A DNA stretch of 64,000 nucleotides from Rhizobium mesoamericanum STM3625 (GTDB taxonomy: Bacteria; Pseudomonadota; Alphaproteobacteria; Rhizobiales; Rhizobiaceae), in assembly GCF_000312665.1 (NCBI RefSeq), contig NZ_HF536772.1, positions 622,798 to 686,797 of the forward strand. Direction: 5' to 3'. Under the pieces are notes generated by a model. It was not told where the DNA came from. It saw nothing but the letters and a program-made list of their open reading frames with translations, and did no database searches. Below are positions 48,949-58,747 of this stretch, piece by piece (position 1 is the first letter of the stretch; the number at the start of each line of letters is the position of its first letter). The position numbers were made by a program, and so were the translations under genes.

Positions 48949-50775
48949 TTGGCGCCTCCCATTCTGAAACTCGATGACATCTTCCTCAGCTTCGGTGGCG
49001 CGCCATTGCTTGCCGGCGCGGCCCTCCAGGTGGAGCCCGGAGATAAGATCTGTCTCGTCGGTCGCAACGGCTCCGGCAAGTCGACGCTGCTGAAAATCGC
49101 CGCCGGCCTCGTCGAAGCGCAGTCGGGTGAGGTCTTCCGCCATCCCTCATCGACTGTCCGGTACCTGGAACAAGCCCCGGATTTCGCCGGCTTCAGTACG
49201 GTACAGGCCTATGCCGAAGCGGGGCTTGGTCCTGGTGACGACCACTACCGCGTGGCTTATCTCCTCTCGCACCTCGGCCTGACCGGGGAGGAAGATCCCA
49301 AAAACCTCTCTGGCGGCGAGGCGCGCCGCGCCGCGCTTGCGCGCGTTCTCGCGCCGGAGCCCGATATCCTTCTTCTTGATGAGCCGACCAACCATCTTGA
49401 CCTTCCGACCATCGAATGGCTGGAAGGAGAATTGCAAAAGAGCCGAAGCGCACTTGTTCTGATCTCCCACGACCGACGTTTCCTCGAGAAGGTCTCGACG
49501 GCGACCGTCTGGCTCGACCGCGGCACATCGCGGCGGCTCGATAGGGGCTTTGCCCATTTCGAAGCCTGGCGTGACCAAGTGCTGGAAGCGGAAGAGCTCG
49601 AGCAGCACAAGCTCGGCAAGGCTATTGAGCGCGAAGAGCACTGGCTGCGCTACGGCGTCACCGCCCGGCGCAAGCGCAACATGCGCCGCCTCGGCGAACT
49701 ACAGACGATGCGCTCGCAATATCGCGGTCATAAAGGCCCGCAGGGCACCGTGCAGGCAACGATTTCCGACGCTCAGGAATCCGGCAAGCTCGTCATCGAG
49801 GCTAACAAGATTACGAAGACATTTGGTGATCGGCCGATCGTCGCTCCCTTCTCCACTCGCGTGCATCGTGGTGATTGCATCGGTCTTGTCGGCCCGAATG
49901 GGGCCGGTAAGACGACACTGCTGAAGATGCTGACCGGACAGCTTGCGCCCGATAGCGGCACCGTCAAGCTTGGAACCAATCTGGAAATCGCGACCCTGGA
50001 TCAGAAGCGCGAGGACCTCAATCCGGAAGAGACGCTTGCCCACTACCTGACGGATGGGCGCGGTGAGAACCTTCTCGTAAACGGTGAGCAGCGACATGTG
50101 ACGGGCTACATGAAGGAGTTCCTGTTCCAGCCGGAACAGGCCCGTACGCCGATTAGGAACCTTTCCGGAGGCGAGCGAGCGCGGCTCATGCTGGCCCGCA
50201 TCATGTCGCGTCCGGCAAACCTGTTGATCCTGGACGAACCGACTAACGACCTCGATATCGAGACGCTGGATCTGCTGCAGGAAATCGTTGCAGGCTTCCC
50301 GGGTACTGTGATCCTTGTCAGCCACGACCGCGACTTCCTCGATCGGACTGTGACATCGACGATCGCGCCGGCAGTTCCAGATGCGCCTGATGGGCGCTGG
50401 ATAGAATATGCGGGCGGTTATTCGGACATGCTTGCGCAGCGAAAGGGCGCCGTCGAAGAGCGGAAAAGGGCCGAAAAGGCGGCGGAACGATCAAAGCCGC
50501 AAGAAGCAGCAGCTTCCTCCGAGACGGCTAAAGGAAAGGGCAAGCTCTCCTACAAGCAGAAGTTCGCTCTCGATAATCTTCCAAAGGAAATGGCCAAAGC
50601 GGAAGCCGAGATCACCCAACGCGAGGAGCGGATGGCGGACCCCAGCCTGTTCACTAAGGATCCTACCACGTTCAACCGCTTGGCGGCGGAAATGGAGAAG
50701 CTCCGCGACAGCCTGATGAAGATGGAAGAGGAATGGTTGGAGCTTGAGATGCTCCGGGAGGAATTGGAAGGCTAG
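48949..50775 (+). CDS. ABC-F family ATPase (Uup-like), TTG start
   Basis: A 608-residue soluble tandem ABC protein. Two Walker A motifs (GRNGSGKSTLLK, GPNGAGKTTLLK), two signatures (LSGGEARRAAL, LSGGERARLML), and DEPTNHLD / DEPTNDLD. No membrane helices. The C-terminal coiled coil (about 530-608) is typical of Uup. ABC-F proteins act on ribosomes. No ATG exists near the start; TTG at 48949 lies eight bases after CCGGAG. Confidence 0.92.
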   Translation: MAPPILKLDDIFLSFGGAPLLAGAALQVEPGDKICLVGRNGSGKSTLLKIAAGLVEAQSGEVFRHPSSTVRYLEQAPDFAGFSTVQAYAEAGLGPGDDHYRVAYLLSHLGLTGEEDPKNLSGGEARRAALARVLAPEPDILLLDEPTNHLDLPTIEWLEGELQKSRSALVLISHDRRFLEKVSTATVWLDRGTSRRLDRGFAHFEAWRDQVLEAEELEQHKLGKAIEREEHWLRYGVTARRKRNMRRLGELQTMRSQYRGHKGPQGTVQATISDAQESGKLVIEANKITKTFGDRPIVAPFSTRVHRGDCIGLVGPNGAGKTTLLKMLTGQLAPDSGTVKLGTNLEIATLDQKREDLNPEETLAHYLTDGRGENLLVNGEQRHVTGYMKEFLFQPEQARTPIRNLSGGERARLMLARIMSRPANLLILDEPTNDLDIETLDLLQEIVAGFPGTVILVSHDRDFLDRTVTSTIAPAVPDAPDGRWIEYAGGYSDMLAQRKGAVEERKRAEKAAERSKPQEAAASSETAKGKGKLSYKQKFALDNLPKEMAKAEAEITQREERMADPSLFTKDPTTFNRLAAEMEKLRDSLMKMEEEWLELEMLREELEG

Positions 50776-50914
50776 GCATCGCTCGCCCGTTAATGCCATC
50801 CAACTGTTTTGCTATGCAAACTGGCTTTCACGTTTCATTGATTCGTCAGCCTTCCGGCGACGGGACTAAGCTGCGCGCCAATCCGCAGCTTGCACGACGG
50901 CAAGGAAGCAGCCT

Positions 50915-51532
50915 ATGCCACAACAGCTCAAAGCAATATCCGCGCTCCTCTGGGTCGCGGGTTACCTCACTGTCGCGGCGCACAGCGCGCTTGGTCAAGA
51001 AGCGCAGCGCGTGCGTGGAACCGTTGAAAGCCTGATCGGTAACACGTTAGTGGTCAAAACACGCGAAGGCACCGATCAGACGGTGATATTGAAGCCGGAC
51101 TGGAAAGTCCGCGGCATCACGAAAGCCTCTGTTGAAGACATCAAACTGGGCGATTTCGTTGGCGTTGTATCGCTGCCGAAAGCGGATGGTGGCGATGGCG
51201 CTCTTGAAGTGCTGATCTTCCCGACCGCCATGAAGGGGACCGGAGAGGGAACTCACCCTTGGGATCTGAAGCCCAACAGCACGATGACCAACGCAACCGT
51301 CGCGAAGGCGGTGAAGGCGGTCGATGGCCACACGATCACGCTCACCTACCAGGGCAAGGAAAAGATGATATCGATCGCCGGCGATACACCGATCGTAACC
51401 TTCACCCCTGCTGGAAAGGCGGACCTCGGCGCTGGGGCGCGCGTCATCGTGATGGGTGAAAAGGCACCTGATGGCACTCTGTCCGCCGCAAACGTCACGG
51501 TCGGCACGAACGGCGTTGTCCCGCTGATGTAG
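50915..51532 (+). CDS. Exported DUF5666-like protein
   Basis: A 205-residue protein with a signal peptide of about 28 residues ending AAHSALGQ. The mature part has two OB/beta-barrel-like repeats: RVRGTVESLIGNTLVVKTREG and KAVKAVDGHTITLTYQGKEK, each followed by a valine-rich strand. This matches DUF5666-type periplasmic proteins of unknown function. No operon partner; it ends close to the convergent ABC gene. Confidence 0.7.
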   Translation: MPQQLKAISALLWVAGYLTVAAHSALGQEAQRVRGTVESLIGNTLVVKTREGTDQTVILKPDWKVRGITKASVEDIKLGDFVGVVSLPKADGGDGALEVLIFPTAMKGTGEGTHPWDLKPNSTMTNATVAKAVKAVDGHTITLTYQGKEKMISIAGDTPIVTFTPAGKADLGAGARVIVMGEKAPDGTLSAANVTVGTNGVVPLM

Positions 51533-51536
51533 ACGA

Positions 51537-53363
51537 TCAAAGTGCTGGGGCGGGCGCGTTCGGCGCCTTTGCCACGACCTTTGCTTCAGGCTTCGCATGC
51601 AGAGCTTCGAGATGCAGTATACGCGGCTTGAAGGTCTCCACATAAACGTCTGACCGACCGATGTAGATCATCGCCGCGTCCGGCATGGAGGTAAGGACCT
51701 CCATCATCGTGGACTGCCATTCCGGCTCCATGCCCTCCAGTACTTCGTCAAACACGATCCACTTTGGTTGTACAAGAAGCAGGCGAGCAAAACCGATCGC
51801 ACGCTGCTCGTCGGAATCAAGCAGCTTGTCCCACCGCGCCCGACTATCGAGGCGGGAAACGAGGCTGTGGAGTCCTGCTTTTTCGAGTGCCGCCACAACA
51901 TCCCTGGTTTGATAGGTATCCGCAGGCTCCGGAAACGCTAGCGCTTCGCGAAGTGAACCACCCGGAATGTAGGCCGATTGTGGGACGAAAAGCATGTCGT
52001 CCTGGGGCGGCAAGCCGATCTTGCCGCCACCGCACGGCCAAAGCTCGGAGAGTGCTAGGAAAAGCAGTTTGCGGTTTACGTTGTGATCGCCGTTGATCAT
52101 GACCTTTTCGCCGGCCCTGATCGTTACTGCATTCTCGTGCACGCGGAAGCCGCCACATTGGTCGATCTCTTCGCCAATCTTCGAAGCAACCCGCACATGG
52201 TCCAGCGTCAGCGTTCCGGGCGCGCTGTGCTCGTAGCTAATCGTGCCCCTAAGATTGATCTCGTCGCTCATGCTGGTGAGCGCCTGCCGGAAATCGGTGA
52301 CGCGCATCAGCGTGGCGCGCCACTCGGCAATAGGACCAAAATTAGCGACATACCAGCGAAGGGCGGTATTGACCTGATTGAAGGCACCGACCGACACCAT
52401 CAGCTGGCCAAACGTCAATCCACCGGAGAAGTAGGCGGGCGCAGCGACGATGATCGGGATGACAACGACGAGCCAGCCGTAGCCGGCCGATACCCAGGTG
52501 AGGTTGACGTTGGCCATCGCCACCCGCTTGATAACGGCAAGCACCGCGCTGATGTCGGTATTGATACGTTGCTGCTCATTCTCCTCACCGCGCGCCACCG
52601 TAATCGCCGGCATGTTCTCGTTGGCATGCATCAGCGCAAAGCGAAGTTCCGCTTCCTTCGAAAAACGGTCGGCATTGAGCTTCACCAGCTTGCGGCCAAC
52701 CAGCTGACTGAGAATCGATGCGGACGCCGCATAGAAGATTGCCGCCCAAACCATATAGCCGGGAATGGAAAAGGAGCGCGTGCCGAAATGGAAGACAAAG
52801 CCGCTTGAGAGGTCCCATAACACGCCGATAAAGCTGATGAGCAGGATCGTCGCCTGTACCAGCCCGATCATAAGGCTCGTTGTGCTCTCCGCGAGATTGC
52901 GGGCATCTTCGTGCAGCCGCTGATCGGGATTGACGCCGATCAGGCCGCTGGCCGAAAGCCGAAGCGCGCGCTTGCGCTGGAGCCATTGGTTGACGAGATC
53001 GCGTGTCAGACCTTCGCGCATGTAAAGCGCGGTCATCTGGTTTAACCAAGCCTGTACGACGTTGAGCAACAACAGCATGCCCGCAATCAGTGCAAAGACC
53101 TTCAACTGATGGAAGAACCCACGCAGGTCGCGCCGAGCGATGCTGTCGTAAAAAGGCGCGTTCCACTGATTGAGAATGACGGTCGCATAGGCCGTGGCGA
53201 GAATAATGGCGATCAGCGCAAGGGCGATCACCAAGACCCTTCCTCGCACGGGCGAATGCCAGAAAGCCGAGAACATGACCCTCAAGCGATAGCCCAGGCT
53301 CAGATCGTATCCTACTCTGTCCTGCCCTTGAATGCTTGGCCTGCCTTCGAGGTCATCTGCCAT
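51537..53363 (-). CDS. ABCD-type (YddA/SbmA-like) ABC transporter with degenerate Walker A
   Basis: A 608-residue membrane-ATPase fusion. The membrane half (about 25-340) resembles the SbmA/BacA and peroxisomal ABCD family (QWNAPFYDSIARRDLRGFFHQLKVF; RLTDRALRLSA-like helix; YFSGGLTFGQLMVSVGAFNQV). In the ATPase half the expected GxxGxGKST is GDHNVNRKLL (Lys432 kept, glycines and Ser/Thr lost). The signature is LDSDEQRAIGFARLL and Walker B is WIVFDEVLEG. ATP hydrolysis is therefore doubtful. Substrate unknown. Confidence 0.8.
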   Translation of the reverse strand: MADDLEGRPSIQGQDRVGYDLSLGYRLRVMFSAFWHSPVRGRVLVIALALIAIILATAYATVILNQWNAPFYDSIARRDLRGFFHQLKVFALIAGMLLLLNVVQAWLNQMTALYMREGLTRDLVNQWLQRKRALRLSASGLIGVNPDQRLHEDARNLAESTTSLMIGLVQATILLISFIGVLWDLSSGFVFHFGTRSFSIPGYMVWAAIFYAASASILSQLVGRKLVKLNADRFSKEAELRFALMHANENMPAITVARGEENEQQRINTDISAVLAVIKRVAMANVNLTWVSAGYGWLVVVIPIIVAAPAYFSGGLTFGQLMVSVGAFNQVNTALRWYVANFGPIAEWRATLMRVTDFRQALTSMSDEINLRGTISYEHSAPGTLTLDHVRVASKIGEEIDQCGGFRVHENAVTIRAGEKVMINGDHNVNRKLLFLALSELWPCGGGKIGLPPQDDMLFVPQSAYIPGGSLREALAFPEPADTYQTRDVVAALEKAGLHSLVSRLDSRARWDKLLDSDEQRAIGFARLLLVQPKWIVFDEVLEGMEPEWQSTMMEVLTSMPDAAMIYIGRSDVYVETFKPRILHLEALHAKPEAKVVAKAPNAPAPAL

Positions 53364-53484
53364 TACGCGTCCCTAGCCGTTATTCTACTTCAATAAACAT
53401 GGTGTTTCGCTGTGTCCACCAACAGATTCTAGCAGTCATTAACGCTGCGGTGAGTTCATATCGCCCGACCTTTCGTTTGAGCAA

Positions 53485-53512
53485 TTGATTCGCGGATCGA
53501 GTGACGCTATTT
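53485..53512 (+). promoter_or_regulatory. Candidate promoter of metA
   Basis: TTGATT and CTATTT spaced by 16 bases; transcription would begin at the first base of the SAM-II aptamer. Confidence 0.6.
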
Positions 53513-53518
53513 AAGACG

Positions 53519-53579
53519 CTCCGTGGTGATTTGGCCGGCCGGCTTGCAGCCACGTTAAAGAAGTTGCTAAAGGGCCGCG
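53519..53579 (+). promoter_or_regulatory. SAM-II riboswitch of metA
   Basis: The compact H-type pseudoknot blocks are visible: CGTGGTGATTTGGCC, CGGCTTGCAGCCACG, TTAAA-AAGTTGCTAAAGGGCCGC. SAM binding would mask the metA ribosome site. The class is typical of alphaproteobacterial metA leaders. Confidence 0.93.
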
Positions 53580-53624
53580 TGCGGACCGATAGCAATCTAT
53601 TCGTTGTTTGATCGAGTGACCGCA

Positions 53625-54548
53625 ATGCCCATCAAGATTCCCGATACCTTGCCTGCATTTGAGACCCTGGTTCAGGAAGGCGTGCGCGTGATGACCGAGA
53701 CGGTGGCTATCCGTCAGGACATCCGTCCGCTGCAGATCGGGCTGCTCAATCTCATGCCGAACAAGATCAAAACGGAATTGCAGATGGCCCGCCTCGTCGG
53801 CGCCTCTCCGCTGCAGGTCGAGCTTTCGCTCATCCGCGTCGGCAACCACAAAGCAAAAAACACCTCGGAGGACCATCTTCTCGCCTTCTACCAGACGTGG
53901 GAGGAAGTGAAGCACCGTAAATTCGATGGTTTCATCACGACAGGCGCGCCGATCGAGACGCTGCCCTACGAGGACGTGAACTATTGGGGCGAAATGCAGC
54001 AGATTTTCGACTGGACGGAAACCAACGTTCATTCGTCAATGAACGTCTGCTGGGGCGCGATGGCCGCGATCTATCACTTCCACGGCGTTCCCAAGTACGA
54101 ACTCAAGGAGAAAGCCTTCGGTGTTTACCGGCACCGGAACCTGAAGCCGTCGTCGGTCTACCTGAACGGCTTCTCCGACAATTTCGAAGTGCCCGTGTCG
54201 CGCTGGACCGAAGTACGCCGCAAAGACATCGAGAAATCGGAAAGCTTGGAGATCCTGATGGAATCTAACGAAATGGGCGTCTGCCTCGTGCACGAGCGGA
54301 AGGGCAAGCGGCTCTATATGTTCAATCACGTGGAATATGACTCAACGTCGCTTTCCGACGAATATTTCCGCGATGTGAACGCCGGCGTGCCGATCAAGAT
54401 GCCGCACAACTACTTCCCGCACAACGATCCGTCGCTGACGCCGCAAAACCGTTGGCGCAGCCACGCGCATCTTTTGTTCGGCAACTGGATCAACGAGATC
54501 TACCAGACCACACCTTACGATCTTAACGATATCGGCAAGGGCGACTGA
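53625..54548 (+). CDS. metA: Homoserine O-acyltransferase MetA
   Basis: A 307-residue enzyme committing homoserine to methionine synthesis. The nucleophile is Cys142 in [33 protein letters not shown] and [14 protein letters not shown] are family motifs. Some family members use acetyl-CoA and not succinyl-CoA; sequence alone does not decide safely. The start follows the SAM-II riboswitch by 45 bases. Confidence 0.96.
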   Translation: MPIKIPDTLPAFETLVQEGVRVMTETVAIRQDIRPLQIGLLNLMPNKIKTELQMARLVGASPLQVELSLIRVGNHKAKNTSEDHLLAFYQTWEEVKHRKFDGFITTGAPIETLPYEDVNYWGEMQQIFDWTETNVHSSMNVCWGAMAAIYHFHGVPKYELKEKAFGVYRHRNLKPSSVYLNGFSDNFEVPVSRWTEVRRKDIEKSESLEILMESNEMGVCLVHERKGKRLYMFNHVEYDSTSLSDEYFRDVNAGVPIKMPHNYFPHNDPSLTPQNRWRSHAHLLFGNWINEIYQTTPYDLNDIGKGD

Positions 54549-54642
54549 CCAGCGTTTCTTTTTTTGCGGCACATCCCGGTTGCGGTTTGCGGCAAATGCG
54601 GGCAGGTTCCTGCCTCAATCGATAAATGTCTGGACGGTCGCG

Positions 54643-55665
54643 ATGGCGGAAATGTTGAAACGAGAAGTTTTTGGGCAGACCCAGTCGGGCGAGACAGTCT
54701 ATCGCGTCGAGATCAAGGGTGGCGGGCTAACGGCCAAGATCATCACCTGGGGTGCCGTCATTCAGGATCTCCGCCTTGACGGTCACGATGCGCCCCTACT
54801 GCTCGGCTTCGATGATTTTGACAGCTACCCCGCCCACTCCTCCTACTTCGGCGCGACACCGGGGCGCTGCGCAAACCGCATAGGCGGTGGCAAGTTCACG
54901 TTGGATGGCAAGAGTTATCAGCTCGATCTCAACGAGAATGGCTTAACCCATCTTCATGGCGGCAAGGACAACATCGCCAAGCGTAACTGGACAATCGTCG
55001 AGCATGATCTCGACCGGGTCGTGCTGAAGATCGTCGATCCGGACGGTCGCGGCGGCTATCCCGGCAACTGCACCATCCAGGCAACCTACTGGGTTCATGG
55101 CGACGGCCAATTTTCCGTCAGCTACGAATCGACCAGCGACCAGCCGACGATCGCCAACGTTTGCCAGCATGCCTACTTCAACCTCGACGGCCGCGATGAT
55201 GCGCTCGGTCACGACATCATGATCGCGGCCGACGCTTATCTCGTTACCGATGAACTGCAGGTCCCGACGGGCGAAGTTCGGCCCGTCACCGGAACAGTCT
55301 TCGACTTCCGTGAGATGTCGCCGATGAAGCAGTTCGACGGGAGTGAACAGGCGCTCTACGATCACAATTTCTGCCTGTCCCATGACCGGACGGCCAAGCG
55401 GTCGGTCGCGCTTGCCCGCAGCATGAACTCAGGCGTTTCGCTGGAAGTCCGCACGACGGAGCCCGGCTTGCAGTTTTACGCTGGCTTCAAGCTTGACGTG
55501 CCGGTACCCGGCCTCGACGGACGCAAGTATGGTCCGTTCGCCGGCTTCTGCTTGGAAACGCAGGTTTGGCCGGATGCTATCAACCACGAGGGGTTCCCCA
55601 ACGCGGTTCTACGTCCGGGCGAAGTGCTGCGTCAGGAAACGGATTACATTTTCTCGAAGAGCTGA
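54643..55665 (+). CDS. galM: Aldose 1-epimerase (mutarotase) GalM
   Basis: A 340-residue galactose-mutarotase-like protein. GRCANRIGGGKFTLDGKSYQLDLNENGLTHLHGG contains the conserved Arg/Asn and His; NVCQHAYFNLDG has the second His and CLETQVWPDAINHEGFPN the catalytic Glu. It interconverts sugar anomers in the cytoplasm. Start 54643 or 54652. It has its own terminator. Confidence 0.93.
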   Translation: MAEMLKREVFGQTQSGETVYRVEIKGGGLTAKIITWGAVIQDLRLDGHDAPLLLGFDDFDSYPAHSSYFGATPGRCANRIGGGKFTLDGKSYQLDLNENGLTHLHGGKDNIAKRNWTIVEHDLDRVVLKIVDPDGRGGYPGNCTIQATYWVHGDGQFSVSYESTSDQPTIANVCQHAYFNLDGRDDALGHDIMIAADAYLVTDELQVPTGEVRPVTGTVFDFREMSPMKQFDGSEQALYDHNFCLSHDRTAKRSVALARSMNSGVSLEVRTTEPGLQFYAGFKLDVPVPGLDGRKYGPFAGFCLETQVWPDAINHEGFPNAVLRPGEVLRQETDYIFSKS

Positions 55666-55691
55666 CGCTCTCCCTTCGGCTCGAAGAAACA

Positions 55692-55727
55692 AACCCTTGC
55701 AGGTCGCCTGCGAGGGTTTTTCTTTTT
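55692..55727 (+). terminator. Intrinsic terminator of galM
   Basis: AACCCTTGCAGG and CCTGCGAGGGTT arms around TCG, then TTTCTTTTT. Confidence 0.93.
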
Positions 55728-55752
55728 CAGACTGATTTTCCCGCTTGCGATT

Positions 55753-55792
55753 GGTTCTAAATAGGTTCTACAATTGGAAGATGGATAGAACC
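55753..55792. promoter_or_regulatory. Repeated operator at the GntR gene start
   Basis: GGTTCTA occurs at 55753-55759 and 55764-55770, and its complement TAGAACC at 55786-55792, overlapping the first codons of the GntR gene. The layout suggests autoregulation. Confidence 0.65.
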
Positions 55793-56554
55793 AGTCTGAT
55801 AGCGGAGTTGAACGGCCGCGGCCTGCGTGGCGTGGCCCTCACAGGGCCGCTTTACAAGCGGTTGGCACAGGCTCTGACCGGCCTTATCCAGGAAGGATTG
55901 TTGAAGCCCGGAACGGCGCTTCCGGGTGAGCGCGACCTTGCTGAAGCCTTGAAGGTCGGACGCGTAACCGTTCGGACCGCCTATCGCGACCTGATGAATT
56001 CAGGCGCACTTGAATCTCGACATGGAAGCGGCACCTTCGTCTCGAGCAAGGTCGAGCGGATGGAGCAGTCGCTGTGGCGGCTTTCCTCGTTCTCTGCCGA
56101 TATGCGCTCACGCGGTCGTGCACCTGCTGCGAGGATCTTGTCTCGAACAGTCAATACGCCATCTCCTGACGAAGCGTTTTTGCTTGGGCTCGGCCTTGAT
56201 GAACCTGTCCTTCGTTTGGATCGCCTGCGCCTTGCCGATGGCCTCCCGCTTGCAATCGAACGCGCCGTGGTGCCGGTGAAGTTCCTGGGAGAAAATGCTG
56301 GCGGGGAAGGATCTCTTTACGAAGCGCTCACGGCAAGCGGTCACCGCCCCGTTCGAGCGCTGCAAAGATTAACGGCGGTCACGCTCGATCCGTCATCGGC
56401 TGCGGTGCTGGACGTAAAGGCCGGCGCACCGGCGCTGCTGATCGAACGTGTGTCGCGCCTGGAAGACCAGCGTGTCGTCGAATACACCCGCTCCCACTAC
56501 CGTGGTGATGCATATGATTTTGTTGCGGAATTGAGAATCGGAGATGACCTATGA
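55781..56554 (+). CDS. GntR/HutC-family regulator of amino-sugar use
   Basis: A 257-residue regulator: winged helix (about 20-90; [44 protein letters not shown]) plus UTRA effector domain (about 105-250). It heads an operon with SIS and nagA genes and overlaps the next gene by four bases (ATGA). By analogy with NagR/DasR it senses an amino-sugar phosphate. Confidence 0.9.
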   Translation: MDRTSLIAELNGRGLRGVALTGPLYKRLAQALTGLIQEGLLKPGTALPGERDLAEALKVGRVTVRTAYRDLMNSGALESRHGSGTFVSSKVERMEQSLWRLSSFSADMRSRGRAPAARILSRTVNTPSPDEAFLLGLGLDEPVLRLDRLRLADGLPLAIERAVVPVKFLGENAGGEGSLYEALTASGHRPVRALQRLTAVTLDPSSAAVLDVKAGAPALLIERVSRLEDQRVVEYTRSHYRGDAYDFVAELRIGDDL

Positions 56555-57582
56555 GTGAAAGCCATTCGCTGATGTTGCAAGAAGCCGGCCAGTCACCGGA
56601 GGTCGTCGCAACGCTGCTTCAGAAAGAAAAGCCCGCCTTCGACGAAATTGCGAAGCTGTTTGGGTCGGGTGCGCCGGCTGTAGTCACGACAGCAGCCCGC
56701 GGATCCTCGGACCACGCAGCGACCTTCTTCAAGTATCTGTTCGAGATCAGTTGCGGCGTACCGGTGGCGTCGGTTGGTCCGTCGATCGCGTCGGTCTATG
56801 GCGCGTCTCTGCATCTCAAAGGCGGCATCCATTTCACCGTGTCGCAATCTGGTGCGAGCCCCGACATCATTGCCTTGCAGGATGCGGCAAGGCACGGCGG
56901 TGCAACAACCATCGCCGTCGTCAACGTCACCGACAGCCCGCTCGCAAAGCAGGCCGATATCGTTCTCGGCCTCAATGCAGGCCCGGAGAAGAGTGTTGCG
57001 GCGACCAAGTCCTTCATTGCTTCGGTCGCCGCGCTTTCCGGTGTCACGGCAGCCATCAGCGGCAAACGCGACCTGCACGCGTCTCTGGAAAAGCTGCCGG
57101 AAGCCCTGGAGGCGACCAGTGGCATCGATACGAAGGCAGCCGAGGATGTACTTTTCGAGGCCAGCTCACTTTATACAGCCGGCCGCGGCCCCGCTTTCGC
57201 CATTGCGCTTGAGGCAGCTTTGAAAGCCAAGGAGACGGCAGGCTTGCACGCAGAAGCCTTTTCGCTTGCCGAATTGATGCACGGACCGATGCGTCTTGTT
57301 CAGCCAGGCTTCCCGATTGTCGCCTTTACGCCTGATGATCCAGCGTTCAGCAACAACGTCCAGGCGCTTGAGCGACTGCGTAAACTCGGCGCGACTACCG
57401 TGCCGTTCTCGGCGCAGCCAATTTCCGGCATCAACTTGCAGGTGCCGACGACCGGCAGCGGCCTACTCGATCCGCTCGTTTCGCTGCTGGTCTACTACCG
57501 CCTGATCGAGTCGGTGACGCGCCGCAAGGGTTTCGACCCGGACAAGCCCGCCAACCTGCTCAAGGTCACGGAGACGATGTGA
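56551..57582 (+). CDS. Glucosamine-6-phosphate deaminase, SIS type (NagB-II)
   Basis: A 343-residue protein with two SIS domains like the isomerase half of GlmS but no glutaminase domain: ARGSSDHAATFFKYLFE, SQSGASPDIIALQDAARHGGATT, and GRGPAFAIALEAALKAKETAGLHAEAFSLAELMHGP. NagB-II enzymes turn glucosamine-6-P into fructose-6-P and ammonia. Position between GntR and nagA supports this role. Confidence 0.88.
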   Translation: MSESHSLMLQEAGQSPEVVATLLQKEKPAFDEIAKLFGSGAPAVVTTAARGSSDHAATFFKYLFEISCGVPVASVGPSIASVYGASLHLKGGIHFTVSQSGASPDIIALQDAARHGGATTIAVVNVTDSPLAKQADIVLGLNAGPEKSVAATKSFIASVAALSGVTAAISGKRDLHASLEKLPEALEATSGIDTKAAEDVLFEASSLYTAGRGPAFAIALEAALKAKETAGLHAEAFSLAELMHGPMRLVQPGFPIVAFTPDDPAFSNNVQALERLRKLGATTVPFSAQPISGINLQVPTTGSGLLDPLVSLLVYYRLIESVTRRKGFDPDKPANLLKVTETM

Positions 57583-58733
57583 TGGTTCGCAAGATCTTCT
57601 CCGGCGCGCGGATTTTTGATGGTCAGCGCTTCCACGACAACAAAGCGCTCATTGTCTTGGACGGGCGCGTCGAGTCCATTGCGGCGGCGGGCGACCTGCC
57701 GGAGGGCGAGCACACGCGCTTTGAGGGCGGTGTCCTCTCGGCGGGCTTCATCGATGCGCAGGTGAATGGCGGCGGCGGCCGGATGCTCAACGACGAGCCA
57801 TCCGCAGCCTCCATGTACATCATTGCCGACGGCCATCGGCCCTACGGTACGACTGCACTACTGCCGACGCTGATCACCGATACGTCAGACGCGACCGCTG
57901 CGGCGATCGAAGCAGCCAAGGAAGCCGTTAAGACGAACCGGGGGGTCGCGGGTCTCCACCTCGAAGGCCCGCATCTGGCGCCGGCGCGCAAGGGAGCCCA
58001 TCTTGCCGAACTCATGCGCCCGGTCGAAGACAAGGACGTGAAAGCTCTCATTGCGGCAAAGGAGGCGATCGGCACACTGCTGGTAACGATGGCAGCCGAG
58101 CAAGTCACGGCGAAGCAAGTGCGTGAACTCAGCGAAGCTGGCGTTACCGTCAGCATCGGCCATTCCGATTGCTCCAGCGAGGCGGCGGAGGCGCGCTTTG
58201 ACGCCGGCGCGCGTGGCGTGACACATCTCTTCAACGCCATGAGCCAACTCGGCCACCGGGCCCCTGGCCTTGTCGGTGCGGCCATCGACCATCCTTCGGT
58301 CTGGTGCGGTATCATTGCGGATGGTCACCACGTGGATCCGAAGCCGCTGCGAACCGCTCTTCGCGCCAAACGGGGCGAAGGTAAGCTCTTCTTCGTCACC
58401 GACGCGATGTCGCTGGTTGGATCGGAACAAGACTCCTTCACATTGAATGGCCGGACCGTCCGACGCGAAAGAGGTGACTTCTGCTCCAAACTGGTTCTCT
58501 CCGATGGCACGCTCGCCGGTTCCGACGTCGATATGGCATCCACCATCCGCTATGGCGTGACCTATCTGGAGTTGACGCTCGCAGAGGCTCTTCGCATGGC
58601 GACGCTCTACCCGGCGCGGTTTCTGCGCCTTGAAGATCGCGGTGATCTTTCGCCGGGTTCCCGAGCCGATCTGGCGCATCTTACCGATGCCCTGGATGTC
58701 ACAAGAACGTTCATCAGCGGCGAAGCAGCCTAG
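57582..58733 (+). CDS. nagA: N-acetylglucosamine-6-phosphate deacetylase NagA
   Basis: A 383-residue amidohydrolase. [12 protein letters not shown], the metal-binding [46 protein letters not shown] and [12 protein letters not shown] (catalytic Asp) match NagA. Start ATG overlaps the upstream stop by one base. It produces the substrate of the SIS deaminase. Confidence 0.95.
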   Translation: MVRKIFSGARIFDGQRFHDNKALIVLDGRVESIAAAGDLPEGEHTRFEGGVLSAGFIDAQVNGGGGRMLNDEPSAASMYIIADGHRPYGTTALLPTLITDTSDATAAAIEAAKEAVKTNRGVAGLHLEGPHLAPARKGAHLAELMRPVEDKDVKALIAAKEAIGTLLVTMAAEQVTAKQVRELSEAGVTVSIGHSDCSSEAAEARFDAGARGVTHLFNAMSQLGHRAPGLVGAAIDHPSVWCGIIADGHHVDPKPLRTALRAKRGEGKLFFVTDAMSLVGSEQDSFTLNGRTVRRERGDFCSKLVLSDGTLAGSDVDMASTIRYGVTYLELTLAEALRMATLYPARFLRLEDRGDLSPGSRADLAHLTDALDVTRTFISGEAA

Positions 58734-58747
58734 AACGCGAGGACGTG

